Below are positions 1 through 7,398 of a stretch of 36,803 nt of DNA, piece by piece. Within the stretch, counting starts at the first letter, position 1, and each line of letters begins with the position of its first letter. The translations under genes and the position numbers were made by a program. Below the pieces are notes generated by a model that was not told where the DNA came from, searched no databases, and worked only from the letters and a program-made list of their open reading frames with translations. The stretch is from contig CAZJWF010000020.1 in NCBI GenBank assembly GCA_964549375.1, positions 1 through 36,803 on the forward strand, read 5' to 3'. The stretch is from JAHDDY01 sp964549375. GTDB lineage: Bacteria; Pseudomonadota; Alphaproteobacteria; Rhodobacterales; Rhodobacteraceae.

Positions 1-172
1 CGGCTTTCTTCGCAGCAGCAGCTTTCTTCGCAGCAGCAGCTTTCTTCGCAGCAGCAGCTTTCTTCGCAGCAGCGGCCTTCTTAGCAGCAGCAGCTTTCTT
101 CGCAGCAGCCGTTTGCGTCGCGCTCGTCTTTTTCGCGGCAGGTTTCTTTGTCGTCTTTTTCGTAACAGCCAT
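1..172 (-). CDS. Histone H1-like Lys/Ala-rich DNA-binding protein (3' end outside window)
   Basis: Reading right to left from the ATG at 172, the protein begins MAVTKKTTKKPAAKK and then runs into repeated AAAAKK hexapeptides to the window edge. A GGAGA ribosome-binding site lies 6-10 bases before the ATG. Alternating Ala/Lys tails like this are known from bacterial histone H1-like proteins and AlgP-type nucleoid proteins, which bind DNA without sequence specificity. The visible 57 codons hold no folded domain. The C-terminus is outside the window, so length and class cannot be fixed. A cytoplasmic, nucleoid-associated role is inferred from composition alone. The nearest gene, gluQ, ends 174 bases upstream, so this gene probably has its own promoter. 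Confidence 0.75.
   Translation of the reverse strand, partial: MAVTKKTTKKPAAKKTSATQTAAAKKAAAAKKAAAAKKAAAAKKAAAAKKAAAAKKA
4..111. repeat. Six tandem 18-bp units inside the H1-like gene
   Basis: Six consecutive 18-base units (4-21, 22-39, 40-57, 58-75, 76-93, 94-111). The first three are identical (ctttcttcgcagcagcag) and the others differ by one to three bases. Each unit is six codons, so gain or loss of a unit keeps the AAAAKK frame. The array probably continues left of the window. Confidence 0.9.
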
Positions 173-346
173 CGGGTTCTCCATTAAACACTGCCAAGGA
201 CGCACCCCGGCCGTACCGCATCTGCGGTTGGGAATGTCTTTACATGGAAAAGTTAACGAATTGAAACCGCATTCAATAAATTTCGGTTTTTAGTGTGATT
301 ACTTGAACACGCTGATAGCGCAGCGTTTCCAACTCACTCGACCCTA

Positions 347-1237
347 TCACGCATTCAATCCGATCATTCTGCGAACGTCACTGACAGTCGCACCATCCTC
401 GCGCAAAGCCCTGATCGAACTTGCATCATCACGTTTCGCGAGGCGTTTTCCATCCGCATCAGTGATCAGTCGGTGGTGTAGATAGGACGGAGTTGGGCGT
501 CCGAATAGCGCTTGTAAAAGACGATGAATAGATGTCGCCGCGAACAAGTCTTGGCCCCGTGTAACATGAGTAATTTGTTGGAAAGCATCATCAAGAACAA
601 CTGATAGATGATAACTTGCGGGCGTCTCTTTTCGCGCCAACACCACGTCACCACAGGCTTCGATCAGATAATCTGGATTAAGATTTATCTTCTTCTTTTC
701 GCCGTTCGGGCCTCTGCCCAACACTTTGAAAGACAGCTTTTTAACAATTCCTGAACCGCCAATACTGGCCACGGCTTTCCGCATATCAAGCCGTAAAGCA
801 TAAGAATTACAATCCATTCTCCGCGCATCTATCGGCAGCGCGCGGCATGTTCCCGGATAGGAAGGGCCGTCCGGCCCCGTTGCGCCGCCATCATGATGGG
901 GCGCACGCATCGCCGCATTGATTTCTTTGCGTGTGCAAAAACATGGATAAATCAAACCACGCGCTTTCAGATCATCGAGCGCCACCCGATACGCATCGAA
1001 ACGATCAACCTGACGCAGTACCGGTTGCTCCCACTCGATACCAAGCCAGGCAAGATCTTCAAAAATCGCAGCCTCATATTCGGGCCGTGATCGCGTGACG
1101 TCGATGTCTTCAATCCGAACAAGAAATCGTCCCCCAACTTTTTTTGCCGCTTCGAACGCGGTGAGCGCAGAGAACGCATGTCCGAGATGAAGAAGGCCCG
1201 TTGGGCTGGGTGCAAAACGCTCGACATGATTGACCAT
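347..1237 (-). CDS. gluQ: Glutamyl-Q tRNA(Asp) synthetase
   Basis: GluQRS activates glutamate and attaches it to the queuosine at position 34 of tRNA-Asp. It is a truncated glutamyl-tRNA synthetase without the anticodon-binding domain. The sequence shows the class I signature HLGH at residues 17-20 after RFAPSPTG, a KMSKS-like KRLAKRD near the C-terminus, and the family's zinc site (C99, C101, then YPGTC). The length of 296 aa is normal for the family. I chose the ATG at 1237 because RFAPSPTG then sits at the usual distance from the start. An in-frame ATG at 1282 would add 15 residues and overlap the divergent glycosylase gene. No clear ribosome-binding site precedes either start. Confidence 0.92.
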   Translation of the reverse strand: MVNHVERFAPSPTGLLHLGHAFSALTAFEAAKKVGGRFLVRIEDIDVTRSRPEYEAAIFEDLAWLGIEWEQPVLRQVDRFDAYRVALDDLKARGLIYPCFCTRKEINAAMRAPHHDGGATGPDGPSYPGTCRALPIDARRMDCNSYALRLDMRKAVASIGGSGIVKKLSFKVLGRGPNGEKKKINLNPDYLIEACGDVVLARKETPASYHLSVVLDDAFQQITHVTRGQDLFAATSIHRLLQALFGRPTPSYLHHRLITDADGKRLAKRDDASSIRALREDGATVSDVRRMIGLNA

Positions 1238-1256
1238 CTGCTGCGTATAAAACGAG

Positions 1257-1910
1257 ATGGAAAATTCAACAACGCGCATCATAAAAAATCACGCCGACAT
1301 CACGGAAGGAGTCGCCGCGCTGGTAAAAATCGAGCCGCGATTCCGAATCGCTGTCGAAAAATCGGGACCGATTCCACTGCGCCGAAAGCCCTCAGGCTTC
1401 GCACCACTGCTTCAGGCAATTGTCGGACAGCAAATTTCCGTTGCCGCCGCTGCCGAAATTTGGAAACGGATTGAGGCGGCAAACGCGACGACACCGGACG
1501 CCGTCTTGGCGATGTCCGACGAAGCATTGCGCGATTGCGGATTGTCCCGGCCAAAAGTGAAATATGCGAAAGAGATTGCTAAGGCCGTGCAGTCTCAATC
1601 GCTCTCTTTCGATTTTTGCCGCGATGCGCCGGTGGACGCTGCTGTGAAGATGTTGACGGCGATCAAAGGCGTCGGGCCGTGGACCGCAGAAATCTATTTG
1701 ATGTTCAGCGTCGGGCGTGCGGACGTTTTTGCACCGAAAGATCTCGCACTTCAGGAAGCCGCCCGTCGTTTATTCGACCTGACAAACCGCCCAAATAGTA
1801 TGGAAATGGCAGCAATGGCCGAAGCGTGGAGTCCGTGGCGCGCTGTCGCCGCACGGATTTTATGGGCATACTACCGCACAGAAAAGGGACGAGAGGGCGT
1901 AAGCGCGTGA
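1257..1910 (+). CDS. DNA-3-methyladenine glycosylase II (AlkA family)
   Basis: Base-excision repair enzyme of the HhH-GPD superfamily that removes alkylated purines. Visible features are the helix-hairpin-helix LTAIKGVGPWTAE, followed about 20 residues on by FAPKDLALQ, whose Asp is the expected catalytic residue. The N-terminal region has the typical PLLQAIVGQQIS motif. It has no iron-sulfur cysteines, which separates it from the Nth/MutY group. Its 217 aa fit the short bacterial AlkA-like proteins lacking the extra N-terminal domain of E. coli AlkA. It is divergent from gluQ, with only 19 bases between starts if gluQ begins at 1237, so each promoter must lie inside or next to the other gene. 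Confidence 0.88.
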   Translation: MENSTTRIIKNHADITEGVAALVKIEPRFRIAVEKSGPIPLRRKPSGFAPLLQAIVGQQISVAAAAEIWKRIEAANATTPDAVLAMSDEALRDCGLSRPKVKYAKEIAKAVQSQSLSFDFCRDAPVDAAVKMLTAIKGVGPWTAEIYLMFSVGRADVFAPKDLALQEAARRLFDLTNRPNSMEMAAMAEAWSPWRAVAARILWAYYRTEKGREGVSA

Positions 1911-2015
1911 AGTTTACCTCCAATATCATGCGAACCCTTGCGTTTTCAGAGAAATTCGCCACATAAAGCGCTGCAAACCGCAACACCCGTGTTGGCGGTG
2001 ATAATAGGATTTTGA

Positions 2016-2234
2016 ATGGCGAAAGAAGAAATTATCGAGATGGCGGGGACCGTTATGGAACTGCTGCCAAACGCGACTTTCCGCGTACAACTCGAAAATG
2101 AGCATGAAATCATTGCTCACACAGCGGGCAAAATGCGTAAAAACCGTATCCGCGTCCTCGCTGGTGACAAAGTGTCGGTCGAAATGACACCTTACGACCT
2201 GACCAAAGGCCGCATTACGTATCGCTTCAAGTGA
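2016..2234 (+). CDS. infA: Translation initiation factor IF-1
   Basis: A 72-residue S1/OB-fold protein that binds the ribosomal A site during initiation. The sequence is a full-length IF-1: MAKEEIIEMAGTV, then ATFRVQLENEHEI, HTAGKMRKNRIRVLAGDKV and DLTKGRITYRFK. An AGGA ribosome-binding site lies 7-10 bases before the ATG. The 105-base gap after the glycosylase gene holds a small stem-loop (CAACA/TGTTG, 1979-1992) and a weak promoter-like pair, TTGCGT and CATAAA. infA is therefore probably the first gene of the infA-maf-RNase-EI24 unit, with maf starting one base after its stop. Confidence 0.98.
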   Translation: MAKEEIIEMAGTVMELLPNATFRVQLENEHEIIAHTAGKMRKNRIRVLAGDKVSVEMTPYDLTKGRITYRFK

Positions 2235-2235
2235 C

Positions 2236-2832
2236 GTGAGCCGCCCGATTCTGATCCTCGCGAGTGCATCCCCGCGCCGTGCGGATTTGTTGGCTCAGAT
2301 CGGTGTCGTGCCTGACACCGTGGACCCGGCAGATATAGACGAAACGCCCCTCAACGACGAATTACCGCGCATTTATGCTGCGCGGCTTGCAGAAACGAAG
2401 GCAAAAGCCGTCGCTGCGCGCCATAGTAATGCTCTGGTGTTGGCTGCGGACACCGTCGTTTCGGTGGGTCGGCGCATTCTCGACAAACCAACCGACGCAA
2501 ATGACGCCCGCAAACACCTTTCGCTGCTATCGGGTCGACGTCATCGTGTGAGTACGGCACTATCGCTATTGCGGACCGAAGATCAGCGCATTTGGTCGCG
2601 CGTCGTCGAAACGCAGGTCAAGTTAAAGCGGCTTTCAGACCCCGAGATCGACGCTTATCTCACCACCAGTGAATGGCGCGGGAAGGCTGGCGGCTACGCG
2701 ATTCAGGGGATTGCAGCGCGCTTTGTCCCGTGGATTGGCGGCAGCTACAGCAATGTTGTGGGGCTACCATTGACCGAAACGGCAGGATTGCTGGAGGCAG
2801 CGGGCCTCTCGTGGTCATGGCCGACAACGTGA
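2236..2832 (+). CDS. maf: Maf-type nucleoside triphosphate pyrophosphatase
   Basis: Maf proteins hydrolyse non-canonical or modified nucleotides, such as dTTP/UTP and methylated forms, to monophosphates and are linked to septum inhibition. Seen here are the N-terminal LASASPRRADLL motif and the AADTVVSVG and GKAGGYAIQGIAARFV blocks. Length (198 aa) is standard. The start is a GTG one base after the infA stop, which implies translational coupling. Its 3' end overlaps the next gene by 16 bases. Which Maf subfamily (YhdE or YceF specificity) applies cannot be settled by eye. Confidence 0.95.
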   Translation: MSRPILILASASPRRADLLAQIGVVPDTVDPADIDETPLNDELPRIYAARLAETKAKAVAARHSNALVLAADTVVSVGRRILDKPTDANDARKHLSLLSGRRHRVSTALSLLRTEDQRIWSRVVETQVKLKRLSDPEIDAYLTTSEWRGKAGGYAIQGIAARFVPWIGGSYSNVVGLPLTETAGLLEAAGLSWSWPTT

Positions 2833-3806
2833 AAGGCCGCTTGTTTCTTGTCGACGGAACCGGCGACTTACGCCGCGCTGCCTATGTCGTTGGCGGCCAG
2901 TTAGAGGCCATTGAAATCGACCGACCCGGCGAGGCAGGACCAAAATGGGGCGCGGTCTATCGAGCCAAAGTTGTCGAGCGCATGACTTCAATGGGCGCGG
3001 CCTTTGTTGACCTTGGCGGCGAGCGCGGGTTTCTCCCCAATGCCGGAGAGGTTTTACCCGGCGCGATATTAACGGTTCAGGTGCGGCGGGAAGCCGAGGG
3101 CGACAAAGCGCCTCGGGTTTCAACAGACATCCAGATCGAAAACCGCCTTGTCGTGCATACCCCTGAAAAGCCCGGCATCAATGTCTCGAAAAAAATTACT
3201 GACCCGGAAGAACGCAACATCCTCCGCGACGCATTGGATGGATTGAAGGGGGGATATGTGATCCGTACAGCAGCCGAGGGCATGTTGCCGGATCATCTGC
3301 GCGACATCGCCGAGTCGCTGGCGCTGCCTTATCAGCGCGGCGTCGGTTTGATCCGCGAAGGACCAGACGCCCTTACGCGACTGGAGCTCCACTACGAAAG
3401 CGCGCCGATTGACGACGATTTCGAAGCCTTGGATATAGAAGCGCAGATTCATGCCCTGCTCTCACCTCGCGTTGATCTACCCGAGGGCGCATGGCTGACC
3501 ATCGAACCAACCACGGCGCTAATCGCGATAGACGTGAATACCGGTCAGGCACGTGGCGGCGATGCGTTACAGCGCGTTAATCTCGCCGCAGCCGCCGAAA
3601 TCCCGAAACAACTGCGACTCCGTCATTTGGGCGGCGCAATTGCCGTTGATTTCGCAGGTGGACCAAAAGGAAAGGCCCGCGCGCGGTTAGAAAAAGCCAT
3701 CAGTCCCGCGATCACCCCTTTGGGATGGGGTCCAGCAGGATGGATGGAATTGCAGATCCGTAAACCGGGGCACAGCCTTGTTGAATTGTTGGAGGGCACA
3801 GGATGA
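2817..3806 (+). CDS. Short ribonuclease E/G family protein
   Basis: A 329-residue member of the RNase E/G family of 5'-sensing endoribonucleases. The embedded S1 domain (roughly residues 40-110: GAVYRAKVV, AAFVDLG, RGFLP) is followed by the RNase H-like catalytic part. Both expected metal-binding aspartates are present: D239 in IAIDVNTG and D278 in IAVDFAGG. The protein stops before the Zn-link CPxC motif and lacks the small domain and degradosome tail, so it is much shorter than RNase E or RNase G and may be monomeric. The ATG at 2817 was preferred. A GTG at 2811 is closer to the GGAGG at 2792-2796. It overlaps maf and, by ATGA, the next gene. Confidence 0.9.
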   Translation: MADNVKGRLFLVDGTGDLRRAAYVVGGQLEAIEIDRPGEAGPKWGAVYRAKVVERMTSMGAAFVDLGGERGFLPNAGEVLPGAILTVQVRREAEGDKAPRVSTDIQIENRLVVHTPEKPGINVSKKITDPEERNILRDALDGLKGGYVIRTAAEGMLPDHLRDIAESLALPYQRGVGLIREGPDALTRLELHYESAPIDDDFEALDIEAQIHALLSPRVDLPEGAWLTIEPTTALIAIDVNTGQARGGDALQRVNLAAAAEIPKQLRLRHLGGAIAVDFAGGPKGKARARLEKAISPAITPLGWGPAGWMELQIRKPGHSLVELLEGTG

Positions 3807-4480
3807 TTATCCAGGACAGTCTCCGCACGGTGCGTCAAATGCCCGAACGCGCGATGCGCGCTCCCTTGATCAGGGGCATCCTAGCGACCTTTGCGACGAT
3901 GGTTGTGCTCGGCCTTTCCATCGGTGCTTTGCTTTCGTCTTGGTTCAGCGGATGGACGATCCCCTTTACCAGTATCGAGATTGGTGCCGCAGGCGGATGG
4001 CTTGCAGGCGCGGGGACCTTCACCGCGTTGCTATTTGCCTTCATTCCGGCGGCGGCGCTCGCGGTCAGCTTCTTTATCGACCCGGTGGCTGATGTCGTGG
4101 AGGCAAAGTATTATCCGGACGCACTGCCCCAAACGACGCGCCCTTTGAGCGCCGACCTCGCAATTGCGGCAAAGACAGCGGGACTCGCGCTACTGATCAA
4201 CATTCCATTGATTCCATTCTACTTCATTTTCCCGCCGCTGCCCGCTTTAGTGAACGGCTATTTACTGGGCCGGGAATATTTCACGATGGCTGCGTTACGA
4301 CAGATGCAGCCTGCCGATGTGAAAAAACTGCGCCGACGTGCATCCCTTGGGATCTGGACGGCTGGGGCCTTGCTCGCGTTCATGGTCACGATCCCGATTC
4401 TTAATCTGATCGCGCCCGTCTTTGGGGCCGGATTGATGACCCATGTGTTCAATCGCGCCCGGCGCCGCGCTATCGCCTGA
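3803..4480 (+). CDS. EI24/CysZ-like integral membrane protein
   Basis: A 225-residue membrane protein with hydrophobic stretches at about residues 27-50, 68-95, 125-165 and 185-215. The block NGYLLGREYFTMAALR is characteristic of the EI24 domain family, which includes the sulfate permease CysZ. Sulfate transport is family knowledge only, because no cys genes are nearby. The ATG overlaps the RNase stop codon as ATGA, showing tight coupling. In several Rhodobacterales this position after the RNase gene is, to my knowledge, held by the small zinc protein YacG, which is absent here. The 3' end overlaps the convergent DMT gene by 11 bases. Confidence 0.8.
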   Translation: MIIQDSLRTVRQMPERAMRAPLIRGILATFATMVVLGLSIGALLSSWFSGWTIPFTSIEIGAAGGWLAGAGTFTALLFAFIPAAALAVSFFIDPVADVVEAKYYPDALPQTTRPLSADLAIAAKTAGLALLINIPLIPFYFIFPPLPALVNGYLLGREYFTMAALRQMQPADVKKLRRRASLGIWTAGALLAFMVTIPILNLIAPVFGAGLMTHVFNRARRRAIA

Positions 4481-5420
4481 CCCGCCATCCCTCGCGCAAG
4501 GCGACGTAGAGACCGGCCCCGCACACCAATGCAATGCCGACCCAAGCCCAAAAATCTGGACTCTCGTTGAACAGAAACAATCCCCAAAACACCGAAAGCG
4601 GTATCGCGATATATTCGAACGGCGCGACCAGCCCCGCCTCCGACACGCGATAGCCTTGCGAAATCAAGTACCCTCCGAAAGCATTGAAGAATCCTATGGC
4701 ACACATGATCACCATATCTTGCCCGGAGGGCCAAACCCAAGCCCGCAACAAAAACTCCGTCGAGGGATTCCCACTACCGGCAAATCGGCCATCCCCCGCG
4801 ACCAACCAAAACGCAGAACTTGCCAACAAGAACATAAGCTGAATGTAAAACGCCATGACCGAAGCCTTTTCAGCCATCCCCAACTTTCGGGTCATCATCT
4901 GCATACACGAATACGCAACTGCCGCGACCAGCGGCAAGACCGCCGCATGCTGAAAGGTCTCCCCGCCCGGACGGATAATGACGAGCGCGCCGAGTAATCC
5001 GACGAGCACCGCAGACATCCGCCGCCAACTCAATCTCTCTCCCAGCAAAGGAACAGCAAGCACGGTGATGATCAGCGGTGCCGTAAAGAAAATCGCGACG
5101 GCCTCAGCTAAGGGCAACGAGGCCAAACCAGCAAAAAAGCACATATTTCCAATGACAATCGCACCTCCTCTCAGCAGATGAAGCCGCCATCTCTTGCTCT
5201 TTAAGTTCGCAAAGTTCCCCTCCAGCGGGACCAGAACGACAAGCGTGACCGTCAACGCGACCGCAGCTCGGATAAAGACAATCTGATGCAGCGGATAGCC
5301 TCCGCTCAACCATTTGATCGCCATATCCTGCGTGGAAAAAATCGAGATCGCACCGATCACGCAGAAAATGCCGAGCAAGTGGGGCGGAATGCTTAGGCGC
5401 TTGCCGCCACCGATGCCCAT
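4470..5420 (-). CDS. DMT-superfamily permease (two EamA domains)
   Basis: A 316-residue inner-membrane protein with about ten hydrophobic helices arranged as two EamA repeats. The first holds RGGAIVIGNMCFFAGLASLPLAEA and the end of the second holds ISQGYRVSEAGLVAPFEYIAIPLSVFWG and LFLFNESPD. Members export metabolites or amino acids, and the substrate cannot be read from sequence. The start at ATG 5420 was chosen over 5468, because the extra 16 residues look unlike a family N-terminus and have no ribosome-binding site. It is convergent with the EI24 gene and divergent from the DUF2147 gene. Confidence 0.88.
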   Translation of the reverse strand: MGIGGGKRLSIPPHLLGIFCVIGAISIFSTQDMAIKWLSGGYPLHQIVFIRAAVALTVTLVVLVPLEGNFANLKSKRWRLHLLRGGAIVIGNMCFFAGLASLPLAEAVAIFFTAPLIITVLAVPLLGERLSWRRMSAVLVGLLGALVIIRPGGETFQHAAVLPLVAAVAYSCMQMMTRKLGMAEKASVMAFYIQLMFLLASSAFWLVAGDGRFAGSGNPSTEFLLRAWVWPSGQDMVIMCAIGFFNAFGGYLISQGYRVSEAGLVAPFEYIAIPLSVFWGLFLFNESPDFWAWVGIALVCGAGLYVALREGWRVRR

Positions 5421-5547
5421 TAAACTTCTGCCATTCGATTCATCTGAAAGGAGTATTAGTATCCACATTTCGGGTGTCGCAAAGGCATCTTTACATCTGG
5501 CGCGGAAACACTGACCTTGACGTCAGCTTTTTTCGAAAGGATCAGTC

Positions 5548-5937
5548 ATGAGATTTTCAACACTCGCGGCGGCAAGTTTAATTGCTCTGACCTCGATTCC
5601 CGCTTTTGCAGGCGACGCCTCAGGCGTATGGACCTCTGAGAAAAACGACGAGGGCAAATGGATCACCGTAACCATTGCCCCTTGCGGTTCTCAAACTTGT
5701 GGCGTCATCTCCAACGTCCACGGAGGCGGAGACCCCTCCAGCGTCGGAATTCCGATCATTAAGGGGATGAACAAGTACGGCGAGAATAAATGGGATGACG
5801 GCGAAATTTATGCGCCTGATGACAAGAAATGGTATGATTCTAAAATGGAATTGGTCTCAGACACTCAATTGAGCGTTTCCGGCTGTGTTGCCTTTGGCCT
5901 GATCTGCCGCTCGCAAGTCTGGACCCGCACACAGTAA
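5548..5937 (+). CDS. Secreted DUF2147 domain protein
   Basis: A 129-residue exported protein. A signal peptide (positive start, hydrophobic stretch, AFA cleavage site) ends near residue 21. The mature part begins GDASGVWTSEKNDEGKW and carries the DUF2147 pattern: GxW near the start, a central IIKGM, an Asp/Tyr-rich middle (GEIYAPDDKKWYDSKMEL) and a C-terminal Cys pair before QVWTRTQ. DUF2147 is a periplasmic, probably beta-rich domain without an established activity. A GAAAGGA ribosome-binding site sits upstream. It stands alone, convergent with the histidine kinase gene, 25 bases away. Confidence 0.88.
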   Translation: MRFSTLAAASLIALTSIPAFAGDASGVWTSEKNDEGKWITVTIAPCGSQTCGVISNVHGGGDPSSVGIPIIKGMNKYGENKWDDGEIYAPDDKKWYDSKMELVSDTQLSVSGCVAFGLICRSQVWTRTQ

Positions 5938-5962
5938 GTCGCGATTTTCTCCGACCTCGTGC

Positions 5963-7291
5963 TCAGCCGGTCTGCTGCAATGGCAAATCAACCGGCTGTG
6001 CATAAAAACGCATCGTAAAAATTGACCCTTCGCCAACCACGCTCTCGGCGGTCAACTCCCCCTCCATCAATCGCATGAGACGGCGGGAAATCCACAGCCC
6101 AAGACCTGATCCTCTGATCTGATTGATCCCGCCTGAGTCTTGAATCTGCGAAAATCGCCCGAAAGATCGCTCGATATTTTCGCGTGCAATACCCGGCCCC
6201 GTGTCTTTCACTTGGATCGATACAAAATCACCATCAAATTGAGCATCGACTGAGATCGAACCTTGAACCGTGAACTTCACTGCATTCGACAGCAAGTTAT
6301 TCAGCACTTGTCTGATCCGAACAGGGTCGATCATCAACGCTTCGGGGAAATCCGAAGCAATCGAATGCGAGAACGCCAAGCCCTTCGCCTGTGCTTCTCT
6401 GCAATGTAGCGTCAACAATTCTTGAATGATGTCCCGAAGGTTCGCATCGACGTAAGAGATGCTCATCTGGCCTGATGAAAGTTGTTCAGCATCCAAGATG
6501 TCCGACAACAAGCGGTTCATGTACCAGCCGGACGCAACCACCGTCTGCGCGTATTCATTCTGTTTTTCGTTCAATCCGCTCGTTTCTAGAATTTGCGCGG
6601 AAACGAGCATTGCATTCAGAGGTGTCCGCAGATCATGAGCCAACGCCGAAACCATTTCGTCTTTGTTATTCGTCGCGGTTTCTGCCAGATTCCGGGCAAC
6701 ACCCAACTCCTCAATCTGCCGCATCCGCTCGACATATGCGCGTCGATAGTTAATCGCGCAATCGACGATCAGATAATAGATGAAGAAGACCATCGCGAAC
6801 TGCACCCAAAGATGCGACTCGACAGACGGCGCGTCGATCACCAGTTGGCGCACCGCAACAATCAGGGCAGCCAGGCCATAAATCGCCAATCGCACCGTCA
6901 TCGCGGCGAAAATTTGGTGATTATTCATCACCGCATAAAGCGCGGCGGCGAAAATAAAGAACAACGGTAAAAGCTGAAAGCCAATCGGATTACTGCTCGC
7001 GATCAGATAACTGGCGAGCACTATCGAGGACGAGCAAAGCAGGCTGGAAAAAATGATCCAGTTTCGCTTTTTGATGAGTGTCGCCTGATCATTCCCGTCG
7101 ATGCGACGCAATCGCACGCAGATCGTGTAGTCAACTATCTCGGCGACCAGGCTGATTGCAAAACAAATAACCGCAACCGTAAAATCATAATAGTAGGCGG
7201 CGAGTCCGTAACCGCCGCAATACATCACAATCCGCCGCCATACCCTGTCGACAGAGTCGTTGATGACTTCATGAATGGACTGCTCAAGCAT
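5963..7291 (-). CDS. Membrane-bound sensor histidine kinase
   Basis: A 442-residue kinase. The N-terminal ~180 residues contain about six hydrophobic helices with very short loops, so sensing is probably within the membrane. A short linker leads to the HisKA domain with H219 in SALAHDLRTPLN. The ATPase domain shows the N box (RQVLNNLLSNAVKFT), G1 (VKDTGPGIA), F box (FGRFSQ) and G2 (RGSGLGLWI). There is no PAS, HAMP or receiver domain. No response regulator is adjacent, so it is an orphan kinase or phosphorylates a distant partner. The gene starts 107 bases downstream of the purF stop and probably has its own promoter. Confidence 0.93.
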   Translation of the reverse strand: MLEQSIHEVINDSVDRVWRRIVMYCGGYGLAAYYYDFTVAVICFAISLVAEIVDYTICVRLRRIDGNDQATLIKKRNWIIFSSLLCSSSIVLASYLIASSNPIGFQLLPLFFIFAAALYAVMNNHQIFAAMTVRLAIYGLAALIVAVRQLVIDAPSVESHLWVQFAMVFFIYYLIVDCAINYRRAYVERMRQIEELGVARNLAETATNNKDEMVSALAHDLRTPLNAMLVSAQILETSGLNEKQNEYAQTVVASGWYMNRLLSDILDAEQLSSGQMSISYVDANLRDIIQELLTLHCREAQAKGLAFSHSIASDFPEALMIDPVRIRQVLNNLLSNAVKFTVQGSISVDAQFDGDFVSIQVKDTGPGIARENIERSFGRFSQIQDSGGINQIRGSGLGLWISRRLMRLMEGELTAESVVGEGSIFTMRFYAQPVDLPLQQTG

Positions 7292-7398
7292 TGTGGCAAA
7301 ATACCGCAGATGCCTCTCAGACAGTTTACGGCAGCCCAGATTTTTAGGACAAATTGTTTATTTTTCCAGGCAAACGATCATTGTCGGACGCCAAACAC

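Noticed and set aside
4..111. CRISPR-like or microsatellite array
   Set aside because: There are no spacers. The 18-bp units are contiguous and in frame, encoding AAAAKK of the H1-like protein.
4443..4997. 184-codon plus-strand ORF opposite the DMT permease
   Set aside because: Shadow of a well-supported membrane protein; no recognisable features.
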